The position numbers and the translations under genes were made by a program. A stretch of 64,000 nt of DNA, from assembly GCA_009741485.1 (NCBI GenBank), contig CM019219.1:1369547-1433546 (forward strand). The letters are read 5' to 3'. Shown here piece after piece: positions 12,546-26,000 of the stretch (its first letter is position 1; every line of letters begins with the position of its first letter). The notes beneath the pieces were generated by a model, which was not told the origin of the DNA, made no database searches, and was given only the letters and a program-made list of their open reading frames with translations. This stretch comes from Malurus cyaneus samueli. Taxonomy: Eukaryota > Chordata > Aves > Passeriformes > Maluridae.

Positions 12546-13960
12546 AGAAAATACATGTTTCAATTCTGGGCAACCAGTTCAAAGCAAACTTTGCACTGGG
12601 CAGTTGAGGGTGTGTAACATCTTTTTGTTTCCACCACAAACATTTTCTCTGAGCAGCAAAGCCCCTAATTATGGACAGGACAAGGATTTCCTCCAGCACG
12701 AGGGACAAATGAAAACAGGAACATTTTTCCTGATAAATTGCACCTCCTGTTCAGATGTTTCCCACCTTTACAACCCAACAGAACTCGATAAACAGCAATA
12801 AATGGATATTTAGCCCTCACTAATAACCTGCCTGGCTGCCAGAGCTCCTTACAGATTTAAACACCCATATTTGGAGTAGGGACTATTAAAAAACATGGAT
12901 TTTTTGCCTTCTCTGGTAGCTCCTGCTGACTGTCACAGCTGAGGAATCACCCAGTGCTGGGAAGGCTCCTCCTGCTGTTTTGGCAGCACATTCCAGCCCT
13001 GCCCTCCCGCATCCCTGCAATTGCAGCCTCTGCCCTCTCCTGAGCAGCCCTGCTAAATTGGGTAGAGCTTTTGGAAGTGAACAAATTGGGACCAGGAAAA
13101 GACCCCAAGCTCATTTTCAATTTTGTTCCGAGCTCCTGTTTGAGCTGGAGTAGTTAGGAAAGCAATAAATAGGCCAGGGCCATGGGGGAACAGCACTTGA
13201 TGTACATTTGGGTCAGGGGCTACCACTAGGATTTCTTCAGGAAGCCAGATAATATTCTAAAAAAGAAAAAAAATTAAAAATTTTCGATTAAAAAAAAAAT
13301 CCCAACCATGATAAAGTTTTTTGTGGAGCATTTTGGTAAAGTTACCCACACGGTAGTGAGATACAACAATTAAAATTAACCCTGCAAACCAGAGAACGAT
13401 GATATTAAAGCAAATTTTATTTTATTTTACCCAGTCACTTGTACATTGTAAACCAACCTCCCCAAATGCCTCAGCTCGCAATTTAAATTGGGCACTCCAC
13501 ACGTTAATTAATTACTGTGGAAAGATATTAATTGAAGCAGGCTGTGCACTGAAACTTATTTTTTTGTAAAATTTCTAGTTTAGCAATATTAGATGTATTA
13601 GCTTACTGATATTAATATAAGTAATATAAGGAATACCTGTCTTATTAGCAATAATTCAATAATAAACACAAATTTTCAGTCTTTATCATTAACATTTAGA
13701 CCCTTCAACTATAGGGAGTTTTTTACTACCAAAGTTTCTAATAGTTACATAATTAAGCAAAATAACAAATAACTCAGTCCTTTTTTATTCTTCTGCCTTG
13801 TCCTTTAGATGATTAACCCAAAACAAGCAGATTAAAATTTGGGTTTTTTTGAATGAAGGTTATTCATCAGTTGGGTTTTGGTGGGCTTTCAGTTGAGTTT
13901 GCTCTGCTCTTCTCACACATGGGCTGTAAATTTATATGGAAGTGGGCAAGGCTGATCAAA
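12546..13960. other. Intergenic stretch, no gene seen
   Basis: AT-rich, especially 13260-13800, without repeats I recognise. No frame is convincing. Confidence 0.55.
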
Positions 13961-13964
13961 GGAG

Positions 13965-14178
13965 AGGTTTAGATGGGATATTGGGCAGGAATTGTTCCCT
14001 GTAGGGTGGGCAGCCCTGGCACAGGGTGCCCAGAGAAGCTGTGGCTGCCCCTGGATCCCTTTGAGTGCCCAAGGCCAGGCTGGACATTGGGACAGTGGGA
14101 GGTGTCCCTGCCATGGCAGGGGTGGCACTGGGTGGGATTTCAGGTCCTTTCCAACCCAAACCTGGGATTCTGTGAAGA
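13965..14178 (+). mobile_element. CR1 LINE 3'-end fragment
   Basis: Reads in CR1 sense: 'gatgggatattgggcaggaa', then 'tggacattgggacagtggga', ending 'tttccaacccaaacctggga' and 'ttctgtgaag'. Confidence 0.9.
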
Positions 14179-14179
14179 A

Positions 14180-16065
14180 AATGTTTTCTTACTGAGTTTT
14201 ACCTGCAAACGTTCCCTGGCATCATTAAGAAGAGTTCAGCCCACGAGGAAGTTTAGGGGATTTGCCCCCACAGAAATTTTCTTGCTAGATTTTAATGAAA
14301 AATATTAAAAACTACAACCATGATCCCATCAACCAAAATACTTGGAGCATCAAGAACAGGACTTAAGGCCCCTCTTCAGCAGGATGATGAAGGGCTGCTT
14401 TCAGCATTCCCAGGTTATTCTGTGGGATAGAACATTCCATGGATGGATTTGGGGTGAGCACAGAGCAAGAGCGGTGCTGTGACCCCGGGACCCCCAGAGC
14501 TGCTCCATCCCTGCCAAGAGAAGGGACCATGGTCAGTTGGTCAGTTCATCCCACATCAGTTCTTTCTCCTCTTCCTTTTTTTATTTATCTATTTAATTTT
14601 TTCTCCCCTTCCTCCTGTAATTCATTTTGGCAGATGAATTTTATCATCTTCATTTTAGAGGGGTTCACTCATTTCTTTGCAAAGCAGCTTTTAATGACCA
14701 TTGATAATTAGCAGAACACCTTTCTGATCATTCCTGTGCTGCCTTCTGAAGCAACAGAGGGGCGTTTTGGAATTCTTGGAAGCAAATTTGATTCATGTAA
14801 ACAAAAAACAACTGTTGTTCAACTTGATTTTTTTTCCATTCCTTCACAGCTGGACACTGTTTATCGTCACTCTGGAGTGAAAGGAAGAGATAAAATAGTT
14901 CTTCTCATGGAATGAATCATTCAGAGAAATGACAGAAAGATACAAAGAAACAAATAATATCTACCTTTGTTATTTGGAAGAACAGGTTCTTCTCTTTCAA
15001 GGCCTTTCTTTAAAAATGGAGGAAAAACTTGGAAGGGCCTACCAATATCTGTTTCAGTATTAGTCAGAATTAAGAGATCATAATTTAAATATGAAGTATT
15101 GTTTGTTGGTTAAAGCAGAAACACTCTGGGAGAACACACCTTCAAATAATTAAGGATTTAAGCAGAAAGATTGAGCATTTTAAAGTAACTTTATCCATCT
15201 AAAAGTAAGTGACCAAAAGTTTGGATAAGTGGAGAAATGAAGTCTTTGCTACTTGTTGTTTTCTGTGACCGAGGTCACATCAGGATTCCAATAAATTTGA
15301 TTATTTCAGATGTAAATATTGCACAACTGGCTGTCCACTTTGTCTCTTAATGACTTAGACTAAATTAAATCTCATTTTTTTCTCAAAATAATTTCAAATA
15401 AAGGCTACTGAGCCAGCACAATATGCATTTCTTTTGCATAGAATCATAGAAGCATTAAGGTTGGAAAAGACCTTTAAGATCACCAAGTCCAACCATCAAC
15501 TCCTTAAAAGAGTTCCTGAAAAAAATGAATTTTACTGAAAAAGACTTTTCTGTCTTCATTCCCTAAGGCAAACATGTTTCCTCTTCCCTCCCTGCTTTTC
15601 ACAAGGGAATTGGTCTTTGGAAAACATTAAAAAAGGACTTTTAGAAAGAAAGGTTTTCTTCTCAGAGAAAGTTCTTACCATGTACTCAAATGACTTTTCG
15701 TTATCCCTACCTCATCTGTGTCATCTGCTCGCTCTGTGTTTATGTCCAGGTAGCAGAGTGAGGAAAAGATGATAAAAACCCAACAAATGTGGGGTTTTGG
15801 GCTGGAATTTAGTGGGGACAGAGGGATGGGAGGCATGGGAGGGATAGACACTGCCAAAATAAACAAAGCAACCCTGGGCACTGCTTTTCACCCAGCGGCA
15901 CCGTTTAACCCGCGGCTGAAAAGGAGGATGCTCACAAATACAGTGAAGTCATGGATTCAATTTTGTTCAACTACTGGTGTGAAATTTTAATCAAAAAACT
16001 AGAGAGCTCATTCAAAAAGAATTAGAGAAGAGAAAAAAAAAAAAAGGAAAAAAAAAAAAAACTTT
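14180..16065. other. Intergenic stretch, no gene seen
   Basis: Unique AT-rich DNA apart from one CR1 remnant (15437-15505) and A runs near 16033-16061. No gene supported. Confidence 0.55.
15437..15505 (-). mobile_element. CR1 fragment, 3' end only
   Basis: 'catagaatcatagaagcatt' followed by 'aaggttggaaaagaccttta' and 'agatcaccaagtccaacc', an older CR1 subfamily form. Confidence 0.85.
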
Positions 16066-16069
16066 GGTC

Positions 16070-16690
16070 CGTCTCTCATCAGTGAAAACTGATTTAGTTA
16101 TGCAAATTACTGCTATGAATATTAAACCACTGATGAAAGGTTTTTAATGAAGGGATCTTTTGTTTTGGAAATGCAAGGGTATATGCTTTAATTTCTTGCT
16201 AATTTACTGTTCTTTGATAATGTTCGCATTTTCCCCAAAGTGGCTCCGCTGATGGGTTTAATACTGTGAATAGAACTACAGGCCAACAATGCTGGTTTTG
16301 ACAAGCCTTCCCCTGTGTAACTATAGATCATGATTTGCAGCCCCTTATGCACAATTCTATTAGGGTGAATTTTGTCTACAGGGCTTTCCATGAAATGAAT
16401 TCTCATTTTAATGTTAGCCTCCTGCAGTTTTTAATTTTTAATCTGTAATATGAAATTGCAAATTTTACAAACATCATTTGAAAAAGCCACTAGGACAGAA
16501 CCGAATGCCAAAGTTTACATATTGCCTAATTAGACTGTTATGAGAAGCAGCTTATCAATGTCAAGCCAAAGATCATCAAAAAATCCAATTACTAATTTGA
16601 AAAACACATATATTTATAGGTTCATTTTGTTTCATTTGCATCCGATTAGCCGAATAATTGTTTAAAAATTGTATTAAGGTTAATAATTTG
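16070..16690. promoter_or_regulatory. Candidate conserved non-coding element
   Basis: AT-rich but complex sequence without repeats or frames. It is dense in homeodomain/POU-like words: 'ttatgcaaattactgc', 'tgctaatttactg', 'ttgcctaattagactg', 'catttgcatccgattagc', 'attaaggttaataatttggg'. The style fits a vertebrate developmental enhancer. Conservation is inferred. Confidence 0.45.
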
Positions 16691-17104
16691 GGATCAGTCA
16701 GCAATACACCTGGGCTGCCCGAGTGGGTACCCCACCAAAAATAAAAACTCCAGGGTGATTTTTTCCAGCAGAAAGCACAGGGAGATCATCACTGAAATGC
16801 CAAGGCAATTTTAAATAAGCAAAGGTATTAAATGCACTCACTGGCCGCTCTCTTCCTGCTGAGTTACTGGTCAGGGTGGGCTCTCCCAAACCTTCTGGGA
16901 TTCACCTCATTTCACAGGATGGTGAGTCCTTCCTCCCCAGCCAGGGGTTGTTCTGAGATCCTAAAAGGGAATTTGGAAAAAGTTGGAATTTGAAAAGTTG
17001 ACATCAAAGGGGAGCGACAGCGTGCAAAGGAAAGGGGTTGTTTCTCTTTAGGGTCGAGTTTAGTGCATCCTCAGAGTGGACAGCTCTAATTACAGCGATG
17101 AGCA

Positions 17105-17165
17105 GCTCTGGGGAATAGCTTTTGGGGTTGGACTCAAAGGTCTTTCCAACCTATATGGTTCCAGA
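17105..17165 (+). mobile_element. CR1 fragment, 3' end
   Basis: 'ttggggttggactcaaaggt' followed by 'ctttccaacctatatggttc', the terminal CR1 line. Confidence 0.75.
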
Positions 17166-18165
17166 ATTTCCCAAATCCCATGAAATAGGTACCACATCCA
17201 GCACCACCCTGGAAAAGTTCATCACCCCTGTTCCTCCATGATGCGTTGGGAAGGTCAGTGGTGTCCTGAGGGAGCACAGAGCTTTTCCAAGGGGCAGCTG
17301 CTGTGCCTGTGGACAGTCCTGATCCCATGGACCAGTGCAGCCATGGACTCAGACTGGGAAAGCTGTGGATGAGCTGGGAAAGGCACTGTGGGGTGATGGG
17401 GTGGGGTTGGTGGTGGTGCCCATGGTTCCACCTCTCCTGGAACTCCCCAGCCTGGGATTCCCTTCATGAAAATGGGAATGTGGCTGGGCAGGGCCATCCC
17501 TCCCCTCGGGATTGAGGTTTTCCCTTGAGTTAATGGGAAGCAGGAGGTTTCTCCAGAGGGGGAAAGAGAACAGGATCTCGTGCCCTGGAGGAGCGGCCGC
17601 GTCTCCGCTGACTCAGCAGATTCGTGGGAGCCAACCCTCCCGATGATCAAATTAGTGCTCCCTAATTGGCACTGGGTGCTAATGAACAATGAGACAAAGG
17701 AGGAAAGCAGGGAAAAGGGGAGAAATTAGAAAAATTAACCAGTGTTAATTGGTGGGTTTGACTTTGCTGGGATTAATCACACATTTCAACAGGAGGGCTC
17801 CAAAGTAATGCCCCCACCCCAAAAGGAACTCCAGGCCTGATTTACATATTTATAACGAGCTATATTTTGGTCAGTTGGTAGGATTCGACTTCAAAATAGA
17901 AAAGCTGGTGCGTTTTCATCTGGTCCAGCCCCTCAAAGTCCCAGCTTTAGTTTTAAACTTCGTTCCAGGCTTTGGCTGCAGAGATGCTCTCAGTGGGTTC
18001 AATTAAAATGAATTTGGCCCTTCGCTTGCCTCGCGGATGATTTCTGCTCTGCCTGACCCTCCTGGAGGGGCTTCTCCTTTCCCACGATTTAAAAATAGGT
18101 CACTGAGAGTTTCATGAACATATGCAAAGTGTGAATCCCAAAGTTCACGGTGTAGATTTGGTCAG

Positions 18166-18250
18166 CTGAATTGATTTAAACCTGGTTCTGGGACTCTTAA
18201 GGCTATTTCCTTGTTCTGGTGCTGGATCTTGTCCTCCTGCCCATCCCTCC
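18166..18250. repeat. Perfect 85-bp direct repeat, copy 1
   Basis: Starts 'ctgaattgatttaaacctgg' and ends 'ctgcccatccctcc'. Identical over 85 bp to 22180-22264. The flanks do not match. Confidence 0.95.
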
Positions 18251-18968
18251 CAGAAAATAATAAATCCCAGAAAAACAGGGATTTATGGAAGAGGGTTCTG
18301 CTTCCAAGATTTCCAGGGGAAATGCTCGTGGGTGGTAGAGAAGAGTCTGGTCACACCTAATTTACAGCTCTAATGAGTTGATTTTTAGAAAAATCTGTTT
18401 GACTTTCTCGAGAGCAGTGAAACTTGGTACTTCCCTGGCATTCCCAAACTTTGACATTTAAAACACCTCCCGCAGAATTGCAAAACGAAATATGGGAGAT
18501 CCAGATGGAGATGCATCTCCCTCTGGAAGGAGCAGAGGAGATCAGGAACTCATTCCTGTGCCACATAGTTGCCATTTAGATTTCCTTAAATTTTTCCATA
18601 AAGCAGCCTGGAAAACTCTCAAACTGCACAAAATTCCAATTTCCATTCCACCATGTCAGCACTTGGAATGTCTTATCCTAAAAAATGTGACCCTCTTTGA
18701 AAGAAATTATATTAAGAAAAAAAATTAAGCTAAATATTAAATGTTAAAGTATTTGATCTTAATTTCATATTAAAATATTTTAGAATAATATTTCTATTTG
18801 AAAGATAATATTAATATGAAGTTCAGTTTTGAAATAAACTTCTGCTTGTGGGACCAGTGACAATTGACAGCTCAGGGGTGACAATGCCATCAAAGAAACG
18901 TTCAAACCAACAGCCCTGGGAAAATAATCCTCCTGCTTAAATAATAAACACTCAGCAGGGAATTAAAA

Positions 18969-19071
18969 GCCATGGGGATGGGGCACTTGGGGACATGGTT
19001 TAGTGATGGCCTTGGAAGTGCTGGGGGTGACTGGTTTTAAAGGGCTTTTCCAACCTAAATGAGTTTGTGAT
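18969..19071 (+). mobile_element. CR1 fragment, 3' end
   Basis: 'gggcacttggggacatggtt' then 'tagtgatggccttggaagtg' and 'cttttccaacctaaatgag', canonical CR1 terminal lines. Confidence 0.85.
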
Positions 19072-20984
19072 ATCAAGTATCATCAACAGGCAGCTCTCTC
19101 TATTTAAACAACATTTAAAATACTTTTTTCTTCTGTACAACTCATACAAAATCACTTGATAAATTATCTTTTAAATAAATTTATAGATTTAAAAATACAG
19201 ATATATCTACACCTAGCAACTTGTAAATGCAATTTTAATCAAGGGTAACTAAGAGGAAACTCTACTTCCTCACATTATATCCCATTTTGTTTCTTTCCCT
19301 AAAGAAAGCCATCTGCCCAGATGAAAAATCAAAGATTAACAATTCAAAAAAGTTATCAATGAACTTTTCCTACCATATTTTCTTTTTTTTTTTCTAATTT
19401 GTGCTCCCACACAACCAACAATGAAGATGTAACACTACAGAAATCACAGAGAAGACAATTTGAAAATTTTCTGGGAATAAATTTTCTAGAGGAAAGAGAA
19501 TTGTTTCTTTGCTGATCCCTCAGGTAAAAGATTTGGGTCAGCTCTGCCTCAGAATTATCTGCCTTGGGGTAGATTTGCAATTTCAAATTTTCTGAGAGGA
19601 AGTGTGACTCCACAAAAAACAGAACTTTATAAAATCGGAATCAGCACAAATTCATGTTAAATATCAGTTCTACAAAAGAGCATTAAATGAATCTCTGTGG
19701 AAATGTCCAGGATATTGAGCAAAGCCATGGTCTGGGTGGCTGCAATGTCCCCACAATAAAATCCATCAGCCACATACCTTGAACTCCTGCTGTTTGCCCT
19801 GGTTGGCTGTAGAACATTCCCAAAAATGGCACAACAGCATCACTTACAGAGACTTCCACCCATGAATCTTCTTTACCTTGGGAATTCCCATCCTGCCTTG
19901 TCCATCTCCTCATGGAACAAATCTGGATTTCCACAGATCTCCACAGGCCGTGCGTGCTCCTGGCATGACAAAAACTGGGATCCAACTTTGGGAATCTCCC
20001 CAGTTCCTACAAAAACAATGGGATTTACTCCTCAAGGACAGACTCTGCTGCCTACCTGAGAAAAGGCTGTGCCCAGGATTCCTTCTCAGATCCAGCAGGG
20101 CAGCCTGGGATCTGAGGAATGAGAGAAGAAAATGAAAAGAATTTCATTTTCTCATGAAAATGAAAGCAGGAATGAGAGAAGCAGACAATTCCTGAAGGAT
20201 GGTTTTGGGTGGGAGGACAGAAACACCAGCTCTGGAGGAGAATTCAGTCTTTTAATATGAGCTTCTGTCAGATTTGAACGAGGACTGACCCAAGAGTGAA
20301 ACATCAGAGTGGAGAGAAAAAAACCCAAACCACTTCTTAGAGACAGAAAAATACTCCCGTGGATCCTTTTATTTCCCAGCCATGGCATTGGCCTAGCTGC
20401 TTGTGCAGAGGAGACTGTTTTGGTTTTAGGTGGGATGGTAAAATTTGCTTTGCTCTGAGATTTCAGGGCTAAAGTTTTAGGAATGTCATGATTGGGAAAC
20501 AGAGTTTAAAAAAACCCAACCAAAAAAAAAACCCACAAAAAACCCAACTAAAAAGAAAACATATTCCATTTTTCATATCAACCACGTGACATTCAAGGGA
20601 AATTACTGGATTCTGCACTTTGGATGGAGCTGGATGCAGACTGGAATCTACACATTAGAGTTCAGATTTTTTTTTTTAAAGTGTATTATAATCTGCCAAA
20701 AACCCCCTGTAGATATGGGCACAGCATATGCTACATAATAAAAAACAAACAAGTAAAAAATCTAACCCAAATTTTAAAAAAATAAAATTCTTAATATTGT
20801 GAGGTTTGAAGTCTGAACATCATCCAATGCATTCCTTAATCTGTTTTGGATTTTGAACAGACTTCACAAATATGAACTCACCTAAAGAGCAGAAATGAGA
20901 TTGAGTGATCCTAAAAAGAGGAGTGGAAAAGAAGATCCAAACACAGCATCCAAGTGGGACCTCTCACAGGAATCTGGAGGGGCT

Positions 20985-21430
20985 GGAACATGTCCAGGGC
21001 AGGGAATGGAGCTGGGAAGGGTCTGGAGCCCCAGGAGAGGCTGAGGGAGCTGGGAAAGGGGCTGAGCCTGGAGCAAAGGAGGCTCTGGGGGGACCTTGTG
21101 GCTCTGCACAACTCCTGACAGGAGGGGACAGCCGGGGGGGTCGGGCTCTGCTCCAGGGAACAGGGACAGGAGGAGAGGGAACGGCCTCAGGATGGGACAG
21201 AGAGGGGCAGATTGGATTTTAGGGAAAATTTCTCCATGGAAAGGGCTGTAAAGCATTGGAAAAGGCTGCTCAGGGCAGGGGTGAGGCCCATCCGTGCAGG
21301 GACTCCACTGAGGAATGGCTGGAGTTGATCCATCCCTGAAGGGCTCCAAAGTGGGGGATGTGGCACAGGGATGGCTGGAGTTGATCCAAGAGATCTTTTC
21401 CACCCTCAACAGCCCCAATTCCATCTGCTC
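20985..21430 (+). mobile_element. CR1 LINE fragment (about 450 bp)
   Basis: Reads 'tgagcctggagcaaaggagg', 'ctctgcacaactcctgacag', 'gggcagattggattttaggg' and 'gatcttttccaccctcaaca' in CR1 order. The 207-residue antisense frame over it is not a gene. Confidence 0.85.
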
Positions 21431-22179
21431 TGCTGTAGAAATCCCAAACTCCTCATACACCACACACACGCACGCAGGATTTGAAGTCAGGTCTAAAAAC
21501 TGCACAGAAGTTCAACGTTCAGGCTGAAATTTCTGTTTCTGCATTTAAGAAGGCCCAGCCTTGAAGAGAAATTACCTGTAAAAGGTCCTAAAAATGGCAT
21601 CTCCACATCAACCAGAGAAGATGAACCTTAGAATTGAACTCATAAGACAGCAGCAATTACATTCTTAACATTTCTTAAAACAGAAAAAAGGCACACAAGT
21701 CCCAAATTGTTCACAAGTTTAATGACTTACAAATCCGAGCTTTTGAATACAAACTTCATTTTTTTAAAAAAGGAAATTATCAAAAATTTAGAGTCGCAGT
21801 TCTGCTAATACAGCTATAACTTTTTTTTTAAAGAATATTTACAGAATTCCAATGGAAAATAAAATTTAAGCATATGAAAATTTCAGAAAAGAGTTTCAGC
21901 TGGCAGTAATATGGCTTCCTGATTACTGTACTGATCAACAGGAAAAGGGGGATAAACACTGGTATAAAAAAATTATTTTCTGTTTGTAGCTTTGCACAAG
22001 CACCCCATGGTTTAGGAACCATCATAAGCAGACAAAGCCACTAAAAAAATATCTACCCTCTATCTATAAACACCGTAAGAAATATATTTTATAAAGAAAC
22101 CATAGAATTATCAAAAATCTGAGCTTAAAATCTGAGTGCAAATCAATTCACATTAAAAAAAATCCCATAATTGGAATTA

Positions 22180-22264
22180 CTGAATTGATTTAAACCTGGT
22201 TCTGGGACTCTTAAGGCTATTTCCTTGTTCTGGTGCTGGATCTTGTCCTCCTGCCCATCCCTCC
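22180..22264. repeat. Perfect 85-bp direct repeat, copy 2
   Basis: Identical to 18166-18250 and in the same orientation, 4,014 bp away, in the MKI67 3' flank. Confidence 0.95.
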
Positions 22265-22834
22265 AGTGGTCTGAGCTGCCCTTGCATCCTCTTCTCCAAG
22301 TTCTTTAGTTTTGTTCCTTCTTCCTTTTTGTAGAGACCCATTTTCATCGTTCCCTATTTGCACAAGGAAAAATGTCAATTTGTATCACCAATCAAACATT
22401 TCCCACAAAATTCCATCTTCACCTCCGTTGTTTTGAAAGGAAACGTCCCCAATGACAACATTCCAAAGATTATATCTATGAATTCAACAAACCAGATACC
22501 AACCCTACACTTGTGCACATCCAATATCCTTAAAGTTGGATCCCTGAGGATTTACAGCTATTTCTGAAAGTAGGTTAACATTAATGAGAGCACCAAAACC
22601 AATTAGCTCCCGTTTTAGCTAAAATTCCTTCCACTGATATGGGAAACTAAAACTGAACCGACACCAAAGTGCTGCAAAAATGAAAACAGAAGAAGTTTTA
22701 TGGCAGGAAATTCCTCACTTGTAGTTCTAAAGAGTTGCTGTCATTTCTACTTCAATGCATTGATTTGATCATATTTTCTAATTGGGATTTTTTAAGTTAA
22801 GCTGTAAATTCCAGGGAATATTTTAGGTGAGAGC

Positions 22835-22998
22835 AGGACCAGGGCAGTGATTGTCCCCTGTACTGGGCACTGGGGAGGCACCTTCAGAGCTGCCAGAAGG
22901 GAAAGGAGCTGTGGAAGGGGCAGAAGCACCAGGAGCTGCTGAGGGAGGTGGGATCTTGGATCTTTTCCACCCTAAATGGTCCTGGTTCTATGATCTAC
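22835..22998 (+). mobile_element. CR1 fragment in the MKI67 3' UTR region
   Basis: 'gtgattgtcccctgtactgg' to 'ggatcttttccaccctaaat', ending in 'ggttctatgatct'. It ends 45 bases from the MKI67 stop codon, on the opposite strand to the gene. Confidence 0.8.
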
Positions 22999-23043
22999 AG
23001 TTCTGTACAATTCCTGTTGTATCTACACACAATTCAGACAACC

Positions 23044-26000
23044 TCAGGAAAGAGAAAAGTCAATCACTGTCTCACCTGATTTGAATCTTTTGGGTGCCAC
23101 ATCCTCTGCTGGCAGCTGGCATTTCCTTCGGCGAGAAGTGGAGGCTGCCTGTGGAGCAGGGTCACCCTCGTGGCCTTTTCCAGGCTGATTCTCTTCAGAG
23201 CCAGAGGATTTCCCACACAAATCCTGAGTTTCCTGAGCGTTGCCATTTTCTGGCAAGTCAGTGATTTTACAGAGAGAAGGAGCTGCGTCCAATGCGAATC
23301 CCACCTTCCTTTTATTATTCCTCAGTTGTCTTGTTCTCCCCCGGCATGGGTTATGTTCTGGAGATGTATCTTCACGTTCTTTAAGAATCCTTTTTTGCCC
23401 TCTGCCTCTGGGCAGGTCAGGTTTTCCCCTGAGAGAAGTGGAAGTTGTTTCTTCCCTTGTGGAAGAAGTTGCTCTCTTCCTGCCTGCTCTCGATGGATTT
23501 TCTCTTGCAGGTTGAGCTACTTCCAAAAGGTTACTCTGTTGCTCTTCAGGAATTCCATCCTTCCCATCTCCTGGCAAACCTTGAGGAGAGGTGGGATTAA
23601 GAGCCAGTGAAGTGCTTGCTTGCCTCGAGTTCCCTTCTGAAAGATCCTTGTTTTCCCGGGAAGGAGAATTATCCAAACTCTGGTTTTCTTTCCTATTATT
23701 TTTCCTACTGCTTTGTTTTGACAGGCCCTGTTTGCCCTGAACAGAACTTTTGGTTTCTGTCAAGGGAACAATTTCTTTCCTCCTGCCTCTTCTCAGCTGA
23801 TTTTCTTTTCCAGATGGATCACAAGTTTCTAAGAGAACATTTTGCTCTTCTTTGGGAGCTTCTTCTCCACCATCACCTGCCGGCAAACCACGTTTCCCTC
23901 GAAGAGAGCTGGAATTTGTTGTGTGTGATGCCAGAGCAGTTTCTTTCCTTCTGCCCCTTGCTGGTGGCTTCTCCTTTGCTTCCAAAGGCACACTTTGCTC
24001 TTCAGGAGCACCCTCATCTTTAGCCTCACTCTCCAACAAGCCACGTTTTCTCTGGAGAGGAGCTGAACTTTTTGCCTCTGCTGCCGGATCAATCGTTTTC
24101 CTCCTGCCCCTTGCTGATGCATTCGCTTTTGCCTGTGAAGTTTTATTTCCCAGAGCTGGATTTTCATCTTCTCTCTCAGCCACCGTTTTATCCTCCTCTT
24201 GCAGCACCCCACGCCTTGTTCTGACAGAAGGAGATCTGGATGTGTGTGCTGCTGCAGCCACCTCGCGTCTCCTGCCCCGTCTCGGTGGATTGTCCTCTGT
24301 TGAAGAGGGAGCAGTTTCCAAAGCTGATTCCTGCTCTTGTGCAACAGCCTCACCTTCCTTGTGATCTGCACTTGAGGTTTGTTTTTCCATAAAGGCAGGA
24401 GTAGCTGTTTGTGGGATGGAATCACATTGCTTTCTCCTGCCTCTTCTGACTTGTGAAGGAGCATTTTTGGAATTCTCACGTTGATTAACTTCGTCAGCAT
24501 GATTAACTTCATGCTCCCCAGGTAAACTCCTTTTACCTTCAATCACTTTGGAACTGTCTTCTTCAAGCTGAAAATTAACTTTATTACCTCTTCCCCTTCT
24601 AGAGCTCGTTGCATTTCCTTGTGCTGGGTTCTCCTGCAGGATTTCAGTTCGTGGTGCTTTAAGAATTCCCTGTTTGTTCCTCGTCCTGCTCTGACAGCCC
24701 TGAGCAGGATTGGCACTGGCTGAGCCAGGGACTGCAGGGGCAGCTGAGCTGGGCTGATCTTTCCTATCTTGGGCTGCACTGACACCAACAGAGCCCAGGG
24801 AACTCTGGAGAGAAGATTCACCCTCTTCTGTTTCTGACTTAAATTTGGGAGTAATTGGTTTTAGGCTGTTCACATCTTCAGTAAATTCAACTCCTTTTTG
24901 CTCCAAAGTGTCTTTTTTGCCTCTCCTGTTTCTAGCCCTGTTTGCTTCCAAGTTCCGAGCACTGACTGGCATTTTGTTTGTCTCTGCAGAAGGTGACTCT
25001 GCCTTTAATCTTCGAGCTGCCTCTGTTGTAATTTCCTGGGCATTTTCTGTTTCACATCCCTGAGATCCTTTCATCTCATTTTTCACGTGGGATTGTGTTT
25101 CAGCAGTCTCAGACGATGTTTCCTCACTCTTCTGAACATTTTGTGTATTTTCAAGTGCGACCCCACGAGCGTCTGCTTTGATTTCAGCTGAGTGCTTTCT
25201 GTTTCTGGTACTTCTAAAAGACTTAACTCTTCTCTCTGTTGCCTTTAGTTCAAGTTCCATGCAGTTTTCAGATTCTTGTGCTGTGACAGCCTCAGGAGCT
25301 TTGTCACAAGTCTGTCCATCTCTTTGTGTAACCTTTGGGGATGGGTCTTTACGAAGCTTTCTGGCTGTTCCACGAGGATCTCCTGGAGAAGCAGCTTTAG
25401 CTTGGTCATTCCGAGCTCTTCTCCCCCTTTTAGGAGGAATCACTGCTTCGGGGTTCTCCACTCCTCTGCATCTCCTCCTCGGTGACAGGAGCCCTTCTTC
25501 ACCATCTTCTATCCCGCTGTCATGAGCTTTGCTGTCACCTTGATTTGAACCTGTTTGCAGCTGACAGTTTTCATGCTGAATGTTTTTAGATCCTGTCTTT
25601 GTGGCTGGATCACCCTCAGTTTCTAACACATCACTGATGCCACAGTCCTGCAGACTCTGGTCGGTATTCGCAGGTGCTTTTTGGAGCACTGAAGAATCTT
25701 CAGCACAAGACTCAGCATTTTCATTGGGATGTTTTAACTCCTTCAGTTCTCTCCTTCTACCTCTTCCTGGTCTCTGAGTAGCTCCAGGTTGTTCCACAGA
25801 TGAGACCCTTTCAAGCCCTTCCTGATCAGGGTGCTTTGAAACAACTTCTTGTACACAGCGCTTTGTCCTCCTTCCTCTTCCCTTGTTTTCAGATGTGACC
25901 ACTCCCATCTCCTCTTGGATGCCAGGACTCTGCAATTCCTTTAAATTCACATCATTGTCACTTGGGTTTGTTGCAGCAGGAGACACAGCTCTCCTTGGTC

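Larger units (their letters stand above)
16691..20980. other. Intergenic stretch, no gene seen
   Basis: Contains CR1 remnants at 17105-17165 and 18969-19071, the first copy of an 85-bp perfect repeat (18166-18250) and an A/C-rich patch (20505-20562). No coding frame has support. Confidence 0.55.
21440..23043 (-). other. MKI67 3' UTR and downstream flank
   Basis: No coding frame is visible. A CR1 fragment starts about 45 bases after the stop codon (22835-22998). The rest is AT-rich and includes the second copy of a perfect 85-bp repeat (22180-22264). A weak candidate poly(A) signal in the gene direction is ATTAAA at 21723-21718. No canonical AATAAA stood out, so the transcript end is unresolved. 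Confidence 0.4.

Noticed and set aside
12227..12563. Tyr/Phe/Leu-rich minus-strand frames like membrane proteins
   Set aside because: All three frames of the AAAGT/AAAAT microsatellite are open, so this is composition, not coding.
20882..21505. 207-codon minus-strand frame
   Set aside because: It is antisense to a CR1 fragment and matches no reverse-transcriptase or other domain.
23170..25777. Plus-strand frames of 60-170 codons over the last MKI67 exon
   Set aside because: They are shadows of the MKI67 coding frame on the other strand.
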